DNA of 32,879 bases from Acetanaerobacterium elongatum (GCF_900103835.1 NZ_FNID01000033.1:1-32879); one strand, 5' to 3'; shown: positions 17,173 to 25,241, numbered from the stretch's first letter. Translations and numbers: made by a program. The notes: a model not told the origin generated them from the letters alone.

Positions 17173-18222
17173 CTAATGCTTTTTGAATTGTTCAAACACG
17201 AATTTTCCCCAAATTGTGGAATCTTTAAAATTATTAGTAAACATTTGTGGTTCCCAACCGTCATCATACCAGCAAGCAACCCACCCGATATCGTGCTCTT
17301 CCATATACTTTATTAGCGGATTGCCAAAGCTTTCTTGGCTTCCAAGTAAATATGGTTGCTTTGTGGTGCTGCTATTCTTATCGATATAACCCCATTCGGT
17401 GACAACGACAGGATAAGAATCGGAAATGATACCAAAATTATTATCCCAGTCTTTTTTTGATGGGAAAACATGTGCAGTATAGGCAACATTGTCATCTGAT
17501 ATCGGTGTTTTCTTCACCCAAGATAAATCATATGAATAATCTATTCCACCTACAAGAATCAACTGTTTTGCACCGGTTTGGCGAATAGTCTCAACCAACT
17601 CATTTGCACAACCAACCCAGTCAGCCGCTGTTATAAATGCCGGTTCATTATAGATTTCAAATATTACATTTGGAGTATCTTTAAAATATGCCGCTGTCTG
17701 TTTCCAGAATTTTAGCATAAAATCCTTTGTGTTTTCTCCTACATGTGCCATTTCGTTACCATTACCGTTAATGGGATTCCCAATAAAGTGCAGGTCAATA
17801 ATAACGTATTGTTCGTTTTCTCCTGCCCAAGCTACAACACTGTCTAGGTATCGCCATAGATAGTATTCGTCCTTAATATATCGTTGCGGATGAACAGGAA
17901 CCCGAATTACATTACCGCCGACTGAAAAAATCTTTTGATAAAAATCCTTGTTGAAATTGTTATCAAAATCAATCTTCTGTGGGTCTGGTGCCATGATTCC
18001 TTTAAGCGTTATCTTTTCACCGTTGGCGTTTATAATATCATTTTGCCGAGCGGTTAGCATACTTGGATAAGAACTGATATTTTCAGCTTCAAACACTTCC
18101 TTCTTAGGAACGGACGGAAGCGGTTTTCTGTCTTCAATGCTATTCAAAATCATAATAAGTATTATAATCAGTCCAATAATTGAACCTATTATAATCAAAG
18201 AGTTCTTTATATACTTATTCAT
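17173..18222 (-). CDS. Membrane-anchored GH5-type glycoside hydrolase
   Basis: 349 residues, starting at the ATG 18220-18222, which has GAAGGAA 8 bases upstream. A longer in-frame start at 18273 has no ribosome site. One N-terminal membrane helix (residues ~7-26) with the rest outside indicates a surface-anchored enzyme. The (beta/alpha)8 GH5/cellulase-A signs are IRVPVHP, VIIDLHF, the acid/base Glu193 in IFEIYNEP, His251 in YTAHVFP and the nucleophile Glu276 in VVVTEWGY. It is expected to cut beta-1,4- or beta-mannosidic linkages; the subfamily and polymer are unknown. It is AT-richer than the flanking operons and has a 53-bp repeat upstream, suggesting acquisition. It stands alone with no other carbohydrate-active gene nearby. 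Confidence 0.85.
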   Translation of the reverse strand: MNKYIKNSLIIIGSIIGLIIILIMILNSIEDRKPLPSVPKKEVFEAENISSYPSMLTARQNDIINANGEKITLKGIMAPDPQKIDFDNNFNKDFYQKIFSVGGNVIRVPVHPQRYIKDEYYLWRYLDSVVAWAGENEQYVIIDLHFIGNPINGNGNEMAHVGENTKDFMLKFWKQTAAYFKDTPNVIFEIYNEPAFITAADWVGCANELVETIRQTGAKQLILVGGIDYSYDLSWVKKTPISDDNVAYTAHVFPSKKDWDNNFGIISDSYPVVVTEWGYIDKNSSTTKQPYLLGSQESFGNPLIKYMEEHDIGWVACWYDDGWEPQMFTNNFKDSTIWGKFVFEQFKKH

Positions 18223-18307
18223 ATAATAAATTTCCTTCAAGGCGTTAATAATACAGTCTGTAAAAGGATACATTTTACATTGGTGTGAACAGCTGGTTTG
18301 CGATAGG

Positions 18308-18359
18308 AATTATACGAAGTTCAGCGGGCGTTTTCAAGAACGTTGGCCGTGTCATAATG
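18308..18359 (-). repeat. 53-bp palindromic repeat, copy C
   Basis: Same family and orientation as the copies at 2500 and 3277, closest to copy B. It has inverted AT-rich ends, and CAGCG pairs with CGTTG where copy A has CAGC/GCTG, a compensated change. It lies 85 bases upstream of the GH5 start, and its own sequence forms the 3' half of a 27-codon frame (18321-18404). Confidence 0.7.
18309..18337 (-). promoter_or_regulatory. Promoter carried inside repeat copy C
   Basis: On the minus strand TTGAAA (18332-18337) and TATAAT (18309-18314) are separated by 17 bases. It points at the GH5 gene, with transcription predicted from about 18302. Identical in form to the promoter in copy B. Confidence 0.6.
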
Positions 18360-18404
18360 AGAGGCTATCCGATGCTTCATAGTTTTTTTCTGTTTTTTGA
18401 TCAT
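18321..18404 (-). CDS. Small 27-residue frame ending inside repeat copy C
   Basis: ATG 18402-18404 has a good AAGGAG ribosome site 8 bases upstream (18412-18417) and a promoter just before it. It encodes a Lys-rich start (MIKKQKKTMKHRIA), then SHYDTANVLENAR translated from the repeat, ending at TGA 18321-18323. It could be the stub of a gene cut off by the repeat, or a leader peptide for the GH5 gene. The same frame of copy B reads HYNISSILENTR and stop. Whether it is translated is unknown. Confidence 0.4.
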   Translation of the reverse strand: MIKKQKKTMKHRIASHYDTANVLENAR

Positions 18405-18423
18405 TTCATCACTCCTTAAGCGT

Positions 18424-18452
18424 AATATACCACAATATCCTTCAATTTACAA
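18424..18452 (-). promoter_or_regulatory. Promoter upstream of the small frame and GH5 gene
   Basis: On the minus strand TTGTAA (18447-18452) and TATATT (18424-18429) have 17-base spacing. Transcription would start about 13 bases before the small frame's ATG and could continue into the GH5 gene. Confidence 0.45.
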
Positions 18453-18557
18453 CCTGTGGGGGCTGATGCCAATCACAAGGAACCGTAGATCTTCGTAGAT
18501 CAATAGAAAGACAAGCCCTACAAGAATAATGCAAAAGTCCTCGAACAAACTGAATTA

Positions 18558-18617
18558 AGGAGGGGCTGCCCCCAAACTTCTATCAGAAACCTGTAGAAGT
18601 TTAGGGCTGCCCCTCCT
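18558..18617. terminator. Long imperfect hairpin downstream of the sugar-phosphate operon
   Basis: The arms AGGAGGGGC-GCCC-AAACTTCT pair over about 24 positions with small mismatches around an 11-12-base loop. It lies about 150 bases beyond the last gene of the minus-strand operon (stop at 18765). It is very stable, but with no clear T-run after it on the minus strand. It is either the operon's terminator or a palindromic repeat. Confidence 0.45.
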
Positions 18618-18764
18618 GCAAAATGCGTGTCTTATTTCTCGTGGTAGGTCAGTGTAAAACGAATACTAAGTATTGTTGTAAGTGTAAGGTAATATAAGTA
18701 TTAGGATACGCAGTTCGACAATTAGAAAACTGTATGGCTTTACAGACACGCCTGAAAAAAGCAA

Positions 18765-19829
18765 TTAAACCATTAGCCCTCTGATAACCTTCACCAGTGA
18801 ATCATAACCGTCAAGGAAATTGACAAGGGTGCTTCTGAACCCACCGTAGTATTCAAACTCCTCAGGTTCCATACCTTTCTCGTCAAACGATTTTTGGAAT
18901 TCGCTGATTTTGTTGAGTTCCTTCATAATTTTGTCGCTAACAGGTTCGTCGATGCGGCTTGCAACTTCTACATCGCAGCCGTTAAGCAGCTTCTGCCAGC
19001 CGAAGTTGATGGTCTGGCACAGATCACCGCCAATAAGCTGCGACCAGTGATAGTGGTTGCGATTGGCGGCCGACAACAGACGAGTTGTATAACCACGCTG
19101 CCTATAAATGCGGTATGCCTCTTTAATAACGGCAACGCCGGCCCATTCCAGGCACTCGGGGTCTACCACCATGCCAGTTTTTGAGGTGTATGCCTTCATC
19201 CAGTCATCGGTTCGGCCAATCATGATGGTACATACCGGTGACATTTCATCACAAGGCAAGTTCTCCGATCTTCTGCGCGCAAGACCGCGCTCTACTGCTT
19301 CTGCTACCGCAACAGCCTGTGCAACCGTAAACGATACCGTAGCGTTAATGCTGATACCACGGTAGGTGGCCTCTTCCATTGCGCGGATACCGGCTGCGGA
19401 CGCTGGCATCTTCACCTGCATATTCCTGCCGAGGCTATTCAGGTGTACTGCCTGTTTAACCATTCTGTCGGTGTCACGGTAGTATTTCGCGTTGGTCTGT
19501 ATTGAAAGCCTGCCCTTTTTCCCCTTGTATTGTTCAAATAAGGGAAGCAGTTTTTTGCTGCGCTCTGCGCCAACCTCATCAATCAGCTTCCACACTACGT
19601 CATCCTCTGAAAACGTAGGGTTGTCTGCGATGATTTTTTTAATGCGTGGCTCCCAGTACGCAAGCTCGTTTTTTACTACCGCACCAACAATAATGGGGTT
19701 GCTGGTAGCACCGGTTATGCCACGCTCTAAGCCATAGTTCAGTTCCTCCTCGCCGCAGGAGTCCATCCAGATGTCGGTATCCGGGAATTTTACTGCAGTT
19801 TCGTGCAGCTTGCCTTTAAATTCGCTCAT
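18765..19829 (-). CDS. Transaldolase-family protein (354 residues)
   Basis: Class I transaldolase fold. The motifs are GITGATSNPII (residues 37-47), the Schiff-base Lys140 in NMQVKMPAS and NATVSFTVAQ (162-171). The usual ASFRN-type motif that holds phosphate is SAANRN (253-258), so the phosphate-site Ser appears to be Ala and the Phe is Asn. The family transfers a dihydroxyacetone unit between sugars. The sequence is far from housekeeping TalA/TalB. The ATG has GGAGG 9 bases upstream. It is the last gene of the minus-strand operon, 28 bases after a second transaldolase-like gene. In context it may cleave or rearrange a modified ketose, for example 6-deoxy-6-sulfofructose as in the sulfo-transaldolase pathway. 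The substrate is inference. Confidence 0.8.
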   Translation of the reverse strand: MSEFKGKLHETAVKFPDTDIWMDSCGEEELNYGLERGITGATSNPIIVGAVVKNELAYWEPRIKKIIADNPTFSEDDVVWKLIDEVGAERSKKLLPLFEQYKGKKGRLSIQTNAKYYRDTDRMVKQAVHLNSLGRNMQVKMPASAAGIRAMEEATYRGISINATVSFTVAQAVAVAEAVERGLARRRSENLPCDEMSPVCTIMIGRTDDWMKAYTSKTGMVVDPECLEWAGVAVIKEAYRIYRQRGYTTRLLSAANRNHYHWSQLIGGDLCQTINFGWQKLLNGCDVEVASRIDEPVSDKIMKELNKISEFQKSFDEKGMEPEEFEYYGGFRSTLVNFLDGYDSLVKVIRGLMV

Positions 19830-19857
19830 ATCAGTTTGCCTCCAGCCCTTCCTTTAC

Positions 19858-20535
19858 TCATGCCTTCGCTGTGGTGTCCCATGCTTCACGGAAAATATTC
19901 AGGCCGTAGCCGGTGAACGGGTGCTCGAAAGAATCCTGGTACACCTGTAGGCCGCAGGTTACAATGTCGGCACCGATGGCTGCGTAATCGGCAATCTGCT
20001 TACCATTGCGTACCGCTGCCACAATAATTTCGGTATCGTAGCCGGAGGTACGGTAGATTTTAACGATCTCGGAGATATAGCTGAAGGCGTCTTCGCCGCT
20101 ATTCTCTTTCCATCCCACGAACGGTGAAACAAACTTGGCGCCCAGCTTTGCGGCGGGGATAGCCTGAGAAGGGCTGAACACCAGCGTTACATTGGTGCGA
20201 ACCCCCATTTTCTCCAGTTTTTTAGCCGCAATCAGGCCCTGCTCACAGCAGGGGATCTTGATGACATAATTCTTGGAATAGCTGCTTACCTCTTTGGCTG
20301 CCTCGACGATATCCTCCCATTTTTCCAGATGGGGGTTAATCTCAAAAGAAACCGGGAAATCCTTGCCCTCAAGGCCGGTCTCCTTCAGCCATGCGGCAAT
20401 GTCACGTACACACTGCATAAAAGGTTTTCCGCTAAGCTTGATGTGCTTGGGGTTGGTGGTTACACCATCAATGGTGTAGTTCTCGTAGGCAAACTTGATT
20501 TCATCGAGTTTTGCACTGTCTAAAAAGTATTTCAT
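19858..20535 (-). CDS. TalC/fructose-6-phosphate aldolase-like transaldolase (225 residues)
   Basis: Short transaldolase-like barrel of the TalC/FSA (MipB) size class. It has DGVTTNP (23-29), the Schiff-base Lys93 in YVIKIPCCEQGL and NVTLVFSPSQA. The phosphate-motif region is IVAAVRNGKQ, with Ala174 where the family usually has Ser and Arg176 kept. It is expected to cleave or form the C3-C4 bond of a ketose using a Lys imine. The ATG has AAGGAG. It sits 37 bases after the RpiB-like gene and just before a second, longer transaldolase; the two are only distantly alike. Having both, each with an altered phosphate site, suggests a dedicated substrate rather than the pentose phosphate pathway. Confidence 0.8.
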   Translation of the reverse strand: MKYFLDSAKLDEIKFAYENYTIDGVTTNPKHIKLSGKPFMQCVRDIAAWLKETGLEGKDFPVSFEINPHLEKWEDIVEAAKEVSSYSKNYVIKIPCCEQGLIAAKKLEKMGVRTNVTLVFSPSQAIPAAKLGAKFVSPFVGWKENSGEDAFSYISEIVKIYRTSGYDTEIIVAAVRNGKQIADYAAIGADIVTCGLQVYQDSFEHPFTGYGLNIFREAWDTTAKA

Positions 20536-20572
20536 TATTTTGTTCTCCTTTTTGCCTATAAAATATCGTATT

Positions 20573-21052
20573 CTATTTGTTGTAAATACCCTTTTCTATC
20601 TTGGCAACCTCAAGCTTGGCGTTCTTCAAAAAATCTTTTCGCCACTCCTCCAGGTTGTCGGTAAAGTCGGTGCTGATAAATTTGTCTATCATCGCAATCC
20701 CCAGTTCGGGCGCTACTATCCATCCGCCCATGGTCATAATATTGGCATCATTGATGGCACGGCATTTTTCAGCGCTGTACACACTCTCACAGGCTACGGC
20801 ATATACGCCCTCATACTTGTTGGCAACCACAGCCATACCTGCGCCGGTGCCGCAGATCAGAACACCCCTTTTGTATTCCCCCGACTGAATTTTTTTTGCC
20901 AGCACAGGAGCAACCAGATAGTAGGGCTTTGGGGCGTCGATGCTTTGTGTGCCGCAATCCTCCACCTCATAACCCAGCTCTGTCAGATGCGCTTTCACAG
21001 CCTCTTTGAGCGTAAAGCCGGACTTATCGGAACCGATGACAATCTTTTTCAT
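20573..21052 (-). CDS. RpiB/LacA/LacB-family sugar isomerase with altered phosphate site
   Basis: 159 residues with the family fold. The catalytic Cys67 and the anion-hole loop are intact (LICGTGAGMAVVANK). Compared with E. coli RpiB as I recall it, His10 is Lys10 (GSDKSGF), ring-opening His99 is Ile100 (RAINDAN), Arg110 is Trp111 (MGGWIV) and Arg133 is about Leu134; only Arg137 seems kept (Arg138). Loss of the phosphate clamp with a kept Cys base suggests an aldose-ketose isomerase for a substrate without the usual phosphate. In transketolase-based sulfoglycolysis a LacAB/RpiB-family enzyme (SqwI) isomerises 4-deoxy-4-sulfoerythrose, and this gene sits next to a split transketolase as expected for that. 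The ATG has GGGGGAG. Confidence 0.85.
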   Translation of the reverse strand: MKKIVIGSDKSGFTLKEAVKAHLTELGYEVEDCGTQSIDAPKPYYLVAPVLAKKIQSGEYKRGVLICGTGAGMAVVANKYEGVYAVACESVYSAEKCRAINDANIMTMGGWIVAPELGIAMIDKFISTDFTDNLEEWRKDFLKNAKLEVAKIEKGIYNK

Positions 21053-21075
21053 GGTATGTTCTCCCCCTTAGTCGC

Positions 21076-22023
21076 TTAAGTTCTTTTCCGTACCACAGCT
21101 TTTTGAGCAGCTGCAGCAATATCAACGGCTTTCAGACCATACTTTTCTTTCAAAAACTCTGTGGAGCCAACCTCGCCGAAGTGATCCTTCACACCCACGC
21201 GCTGCATGGGCACCGGCAGATTTTCCACCAGACACTCGGCTACAGCACTGCCCAACCCATTGAGAACGCTATGGTTCTCAGCAGTAACCACGCAGCCGGT
21301 TTTGGCGGCGCTTTCAAGCAGAAGCTCGGTATCCAGAGGCTTTATGGTATGGATATTAATCACCTCTGCGTCAATGCCATTGGCAGCCAATAGCTCAGCA
21401 GCATCCAGCGCTTCAGCGGTCTCAATACCGCTGGCCACAATGGATACATCCCTACCCGGACGCAGGATAATGCCCTTACCCAGCTTAAACGCACAACCGT
21501 CCTCAAACACCTTAACGGCGGCGCGGCGAAGCAAGCGAATATACACCGGCCCCGGATGTGACACAATCTGAGGGAATGCGGCACGCAGTTGGGCGCTGTC
21601 AGTCGGTTCAAACACGAGCATACCCGGAATATTGCGCATAATGGCAACGTCTTCCATACTCATATGGGTGCCGCCGTTAAGCTCGGCAGTCACGCCGGGA
21701 TCACTGCCCATAATCTTAACGTTCAACCCGGCATATGCCACAGATAAGGTCACCTGATCGCAGCAACGGCGGGTGGAAAATGGCGTGAATGTGTGTGTGA
21801 AGGGAATCTTGCCCATGGCGGACATGCCTGCAGCTACGCCGATCATGTTGGCCTCCGCAATCCCGATGTTGAAGGTGCGCTCTGGAAACGTTGCTGCAAA
21901 CCGGTTCGTGCCGGCTGCTTTCATCAGGTCGGCTTCCAGAATCACGACATTTTCGTTGTCCTGTGCCGCCCGAATCAACTCGTCTACATAAGTTTCTCTC
22001 AGCCATCTGTTCTCCAGTTCCAT
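21076..22023 (-). CDS. Transketolase, C-terminal subunit
   Basis: 315 residues covering the pyrimidine-binding and C-terminal domains of a split transketolase. The catalytic Glu that activates thiamine diphosphate is in FNIGIAEANMIGVAAGM. GGTHMSMEDVAIMR carries the active-site His, and GPVYIRLLRR the Arg region that usually contacts the donor's anionic end. It partners with the N-terminal subunit encoded directly upstream; the ATG follows that gene's stop codon with no gap, so the two are translationally coupled. Together they move a two-carbon ketol unit from a ketose to an aldose. In this operon the pair could act twice on a sulfonated C6 and then C4 sugar, releasing a two-carbon aldehyde (SqwGH-like model, inference). 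Confidence 0.88.
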   Translation of the reverse strand: MELENRWLRETYVDELIRAAQDNENVVILEADLMKAAGTNRFAATFPERTFNIGIAEANMIGVAAGMSAMGKIPFTHTFTPFSTRRCCDQVTLSVAYAGLNVKIMGSDPGVTAELNGGTHMSMEDVAIMRNIPGMLVFEPTDSAQLRAAFPQIVSHPGPVYIRLLRRAAVKVFEDGCAFKLGKGIILRPGRDVSIVASGIETAEALDAAELLAANGIDAEVINIHTIKPLDTELLLESAAKTGCVVTAENHSVLNGLGSAVAECLVENLPVPMQRVGVKDHFGEVGSTEFLKEKYGLKAVDIAAAAQKAVVRKRT

Positions 22024-22851
22024 TTATGCTTCCTCCCCTTCCAGCTGCTCCACCGCTTTTTTCCACATCTCCTCAGTGATGGTCATGTTGTGTGAGGCAA
22101 GCAGATTATCCGCGAAAAAGGCACCCTTGCCCTTAATGGTATTCAGCAAAATCATTGATGGCCTACCCTTAACCTTCTGTGCGTTGTCGATTGCGTGAGT
22201 AATTTGTGCCACATCGTGACCATCCACCGATTGCACATACCACCCGAAGGAACGCCATTTCTCATCCAGCGGGTACAAGCCGTTTTCGTCTTCTATGTAG
22301 TTGTCCAGTTCCATTTTGTTGTAATCGGTGAAAGCAATCAGATTATCCAGCCTGCGGCTGCCCGCCAGCATAGCTGCTTCCCAAATCTGGCCTTCCTGGC
22401 TTTCGCCGTCGCCGATGATGGTGTAAACGTAAAGGTTCTTTTTATCCAGCTTTGCGGCCAAGGCCATACCGGTGGCAGCAGAAAAGCCCTGCCCCAGGCT
22501 CCCGGTGGTCATGTCGACGCCGGGCGTTTTCTGCATATCGCAGTGGCTCGGCAGATTGGTGTTGGGGCGGTTGAGAGTTTCCAGCCAATCCATGCCAAAG
22601 AAGCCGCGCAGTGCCAGTGTGGCATATACAGCCGGTCCGCCGTGGCCCTTGGAAAGCACAAACCGGTCACGATCCTCCATTTTGGGATTGGCCGGGTCTA
22701 TTTTCATTTTGTCGAAGTAGAGCACTGCCAAAACCTCCGGCAAAGACAGGCTGCCGCCAATATGTCCGACGCCCAGTTTACCGATGCATTTAATGGTCTC
22801 GATACGAATCTGGCGAGCCTTTTCGGTAATCTCTTGTAATTTTTTTTGCAA
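22024..22851 (-). CDS. Transketolase, N-terminal (thiamine diphosphate-binding) subunit
   Basis: 275 residues. It has GHIGGSLSLPEVLAVLYF, SKGHGGPAVYATLA and the thiamine diphosphate/metal motif GDGESQEGQIWEA ending in DYN (metal-ligand Asn). Size and composition match the N-terminal half of two-subunit transketolases. It starts at TTG 22849-22851 with AAAGGAG 9 bases upstream. It is directly followed by the C-terminal subunit gene and lies 25 bases after the iron-type dehydrogenase gene. Split transketolases are found in archaea, many Firmicutes and dedicated catabolic operons such as apulose-phosphate or sulfofructose degradation. Confidence 0.88.
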   Translation of the reverse strand: MQKKLQEITEKARQIRIETIKCIGKLGVGHIGGSLSLPEVLAVLYFDKMKIDPANPKMEDRDRFVLSKGHGGPAVYATLALRGFFGMDWLETLNRPNTNLPSHCDMQKTPGVDMTTGSLGQGFSAATGMALAAKLDKKNLYVYTIIGDGESQEGQIWEAAMLAGSRRLDNLIAFTDYNKMELDNYIEDENGLYPLDEKWRSFGWYVQSVDGHDVAQITHAIDNAQKVKGRPSMILLNTIKGKGAFFADNLLASHNMTITEEMWKKAVEQLEGEEA

Positions 22852-22876
22852 AGTTGTTCTCTCCTTTTGGGTTCAA

Positions 22877-23998
22877 TTACAGAATGGAGCGCAGGAGTGC
22901 TTCCACTGTTTTCTGGTTCATATCGGCGGGGGTCAGTTGGATAATGGCGGCGCTAAGGCCAACTTCGGCAATATGCGGAATATCTTTTTCCTGCACGCCC
23001 AGCTCGTGCAGACGCACCGGCATGTTCATGCTGCGCATCAATGCTTCCACTGCATCGGCAAATTGTTCCACGCTTTCATAGCCCAGATAATGCACCAGCG
23101 AGTTCATCTTTTGGGCTTCGTACTGGCTGCTCACCCGAATAAACGCCGGCAGCGTGATGGAGCAGGCTGTGCCGTGGCTTGCCCCGAACTCGGTAGTCAA
23201 CGGGAAGCTCAGGGCGTGAATGCCGGTTGTTCTGGTCTGGCTGAAGGAAATGCCTGCCACTAAGCTGGCCACAATCATAGCACTGCGTGCTTCACAATTT
23301 GAAGGGGTGTCGTAGGCGGTCTTGATATTATCTATAATCAGCTTCAAGGCACCCATGGAAAGCATGTCACACATAGGCAGAGCATTCTTGTTCCAGTAGG
23401 CCTCGATGGCGTGACAGAAGGCATCCATTCCGGTGGAGGCCGTAACGGCCGATGGCAGCGTGTAGGTCAGCTGCGGATCGATCATTGCGATGTCGGGCCA
23501 GAACTGATTATTCACCATAGGCATTTTAATGTGTGTTTTACGGTTGGTGAATACGCCAACATTGGTCACCTCACTGCCCGTGCCCGCCGTTGTAGGAATG
23601 CAGACCAGCTGAGTAGTGCGACTTTCCAGTACACGGGTACCACCGCTGTAGTAGTCGTAAATACTTCCGGGGTTCGTAACAAGGCAGGATACAATCTTGG
23701 ATACATCCAGTGAACTGCCGCCGCCCAAACCAATCACGCAATCAGCCTTACTCTCCCGGGCAACTGCCGTTGCAGCATCCACACTCTCGCAGGAGGGGTT
23801 GGGCTCGATGTCGCTGAAGTAGGTTACTGTCTTGCCTGCAAGGGTATCACCAATCCTCTGCGCTGTTCCGTTCTTATACAAAAACGGGTCGGATATTATA
23901 AGTACGCTGCTTCCTTTGATGTACCTGCCCATCTTCTGGGTAAGACCATTTTCAAAGAGAATCTCTGTGGGCATATGAAATTTAAACTGTTCTTGCAT
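22877..23998 (-). CDS. Iron-type (group III) alcohol dehydrogenase
   Basis: 373 residues from the ATG at 23998, which has AAAGG upstream; a TTG at 24022 would overlap the previous gene. The nucleotide-binding [12 protein letters not shown] is present. The metal ligands are all there: Asp and His in [12 protein letters not shown], His in GIHALSFPL and His in GASHGTACS. The family reduces small aldehydes or oxidises alcohols with NAD(P)H. Sitting between an exporter-like gene and transketolase genes, it most simply reduces the aldehyde left over after C-C cleavage. In sulfo-TK that is sulfoacetaldehyde to isethionate (SqwF, related to SarD); in sulfo-TAL it would be sulfolactaldehyde to dihydroxypropanesulfonate. 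The assignment to either is inference. Confidence 0.85.
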   Translation of the reverse strand: MQEQFKFHMPTEILFENGLTQKMGRYIKGSSVLIISDPFLYKNGTAQRIGDTLAGKTVTYFSDIEPNPSCESVDAATAVARESKADCVIGLGGGSSLDVSKIVSCLVTNPGSIYDYYSGGTRVLESRTTQLVCIPTTAGTGSEVTNVGVFTNRKTHIKMPMVNNQFWPDIAMIDPQLTYTLPSAVTASTGMDAFCHAIEAYWNKNALPMCDMLSMGALKLIIDNIKTAYDTPSNCEARSAMIVASLVAGISFSQTRTTGIHALSFPLTTEFGASHGTACSITLPAFIRVSSQYEAQKMNSLVHYLGYESVEQFADAVEALMRSMNMPVRLHELGVQEKDIPHIAEVGLSAAIIQLTPADMNQKTVEALLRSIL

Positions 23999-24014
23999 GT
24001 TTTCCCGCCTTTCG

Positions 24015-24938
24015 CTATTCAACTTTGGCTTTGGCCGGTTTTACCTTTGCCTTGCCCTGTTCCACAATAATACCTGCTGCACCGCCTAACACCACAACCA
24101 TTCCCACCAGCTGGCTTAATTTCATCGTTTCCCCAAACAAGAAATAGGAGAGGAAGGTTACCACAATGGGCATCAGCAGCAAGAATACTTTCACTAGCCA
24201 CACCTCATATTTGCGCAGGTTGTTATAGTAGACTATGTACACCAGCGTCTGCCCTACGGACCCCAGCAGCAGCGCCACTGTAACGTAGTGGTTCTCGCCC
24301 AGTTTTTGCAGTTGCCCAATTTGCCCCGTAAAGCTTGCAAATATGGTGAAGTAAATCATGGTGATGAAGTTGTTGTAATAGGCCACTACATTGTCGCTAA
24401 CCGGATTGCGTTTGTCGTGCTGCACGCTTTTAATGACAAATGCATTAATAGAGACAAACAGCGCGCTAAGCAGGAAGAACAGGTTGCCGGCACCGCCCAG
24501 CTTCATGTTGCCAAAGTCGATTCCCAGCACCAAAACCACACCCGCCAGCATTACCAAGGTATACAGCCAGTCTTTTTTACTGAAATGATATTTGTACACC
24601 ACAACCGAAATAAGGTTTACAAACAGAATGTCAGATTTGAGCAGCACCGTACCAATGCCTGCCGGGCAGAGCGTCAGCCCGAGAAACGCTGTTGCATCCA
24701 GCAGAAAGCCCAGCGTACCAATCAACAGCAGCCGCGGCCAAACATAACGGATATCCTTAAGGGTTCCAAACTGCTTCTTTGCAAGAATAATAATGGTAAG
24801 AAAGATCATGGTGACGAAACGAATCACAATGCCTACCGAAAACAATGACATATGCGCCACTGAAGCATTGAGTGCTACATAATAGCCGCCCCAGATAACG
24901 GGCAGAATGAGGAGTGGCGCAATCGCTTTGCCTTGCAT
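24015..24938 (-). CDS. EamA/DMT superfamily transporter
   Basis: 307 residues with about ten membrane helices in two EamA repeats ([39 protein letters not shown]; ending [27 protein letters not shown]) and a Lys-rich cytoplasmic tail. Members export metabolites such as amino acids or sugars. It is the first gene of the lower minus-strand operon, 16 bases before the aldehyde reductase. Because the ABC system of the upper operon looks like the importer, this protein is a good candidate to export the reduced end product. The ATG has AAGGAAG. The substrate is unknown. Confidence 0.82.
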   Translation of the reverse strand: MQGKAIAPLLILPVIWGGYYVALNASVAHMSLFSVGIVIRFVTMIFLTIIILAKKQFGTLKDIRYVWPRLLLIGTLGFLLDATAFLGLTLCPAGIGTVLLKSDILFVNLISVVVYKYHFSKKDWLYTLVMLAGVVLVLGIDFGNMKLGGAGNLFFLLSALFVSINAFVIKSVQHDKRNPVSDNVVAYYNNFITMIYFTIFASFTGQIGQLQKLGENHYVTVALLLGSVGQTLVYIVYYNNLRKYEVWLVKVFLLLMPIVVTFLSYFLFGETMKLSQLVGMVVVLGGAAGIIVEQGKAKVKPAKAKVE

Positions 24939-25002
24939 AATAAACCGCTTCCTTTTTTATTGGCTGTTTGTTTTCCTTGTACTGTGCGTTGAAGCAGAAA
25001 AT

Positions 25003-25037
25003 ATACTACAAAGCTAATTAATCAATTCAATTAATTA
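25003..25037 (-). promoter_or_regulatory. Candidate promoter and ROK operator of the lower operon
   Basis: The minus-strand -35-like TTGAAT (25025-25030) and TAGTAT (25003-25008) are 16 bases apart, 65 bases upstream of the EamA start. A palindrome AATTAAT-N7-ATTAATT (25016-25036) covers the -35 box. A similar AGCTAATTA-type sequence stands in the leader of the binding-protein operon (30784-30808), and a related AT-rich palindrome lies at 30865-30886, so one repressor may control both. Confidence 0.45.
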
Positions 25038-25241
25038 TTTCTTGCCGTTATACTCCTCTTCTCGCTTCTATAGAGTCTTATTGCCCAGCATTTTTATGAG
25101 CACACCCCGTAAGGCTCCAAAAAACAACGCTACAGGTTAGACTATCCTGCAGTTTGCCCAGCGGAGTTGCGATGTTCCAATTAAAGGCGTACAAAGCAGA
25201 ATACGCTGCTGTGCTGTAAAGTGAAGTTTTAACTATTGAAT
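25038..25241. other. Gap between the two minus-strand operons
   Basis: It follows the stop of the zinc dehydrogenase gene on the minus strand. A weak hairpin (AGCAG/CTGCT, 25195-25210) could be a terminator. A short hydrophobic minus-strand frame (PVALFFGALRGVLIKMLGNK, about 25075-25140) has no start or ribosome site and is probably a relic or chance. Confidence 0.3.

Noticed and set aside
22195-22839. 214-codon plus-strand open frame opposite the transketolase N subunit
   Set aside because: It is a shadow frame; the minus-strand transketolase motifs are unambiguous.
18765-22851. Ordinary non-oxidative pentose phosphate operon
   Set aside because: Two divergent transaldolases, an RpiB-like protein without its phosphate clamp, and co-location with importer, exporter and dehydrogenases argue for a dedicated catabolic role.
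20573-22851. Apiose (apulose-4-phosphate transketolase) pathway
   Set aside because: That route also uses a split transketolase but needs an apulose kinase and an isomerase of another family; neither is present.
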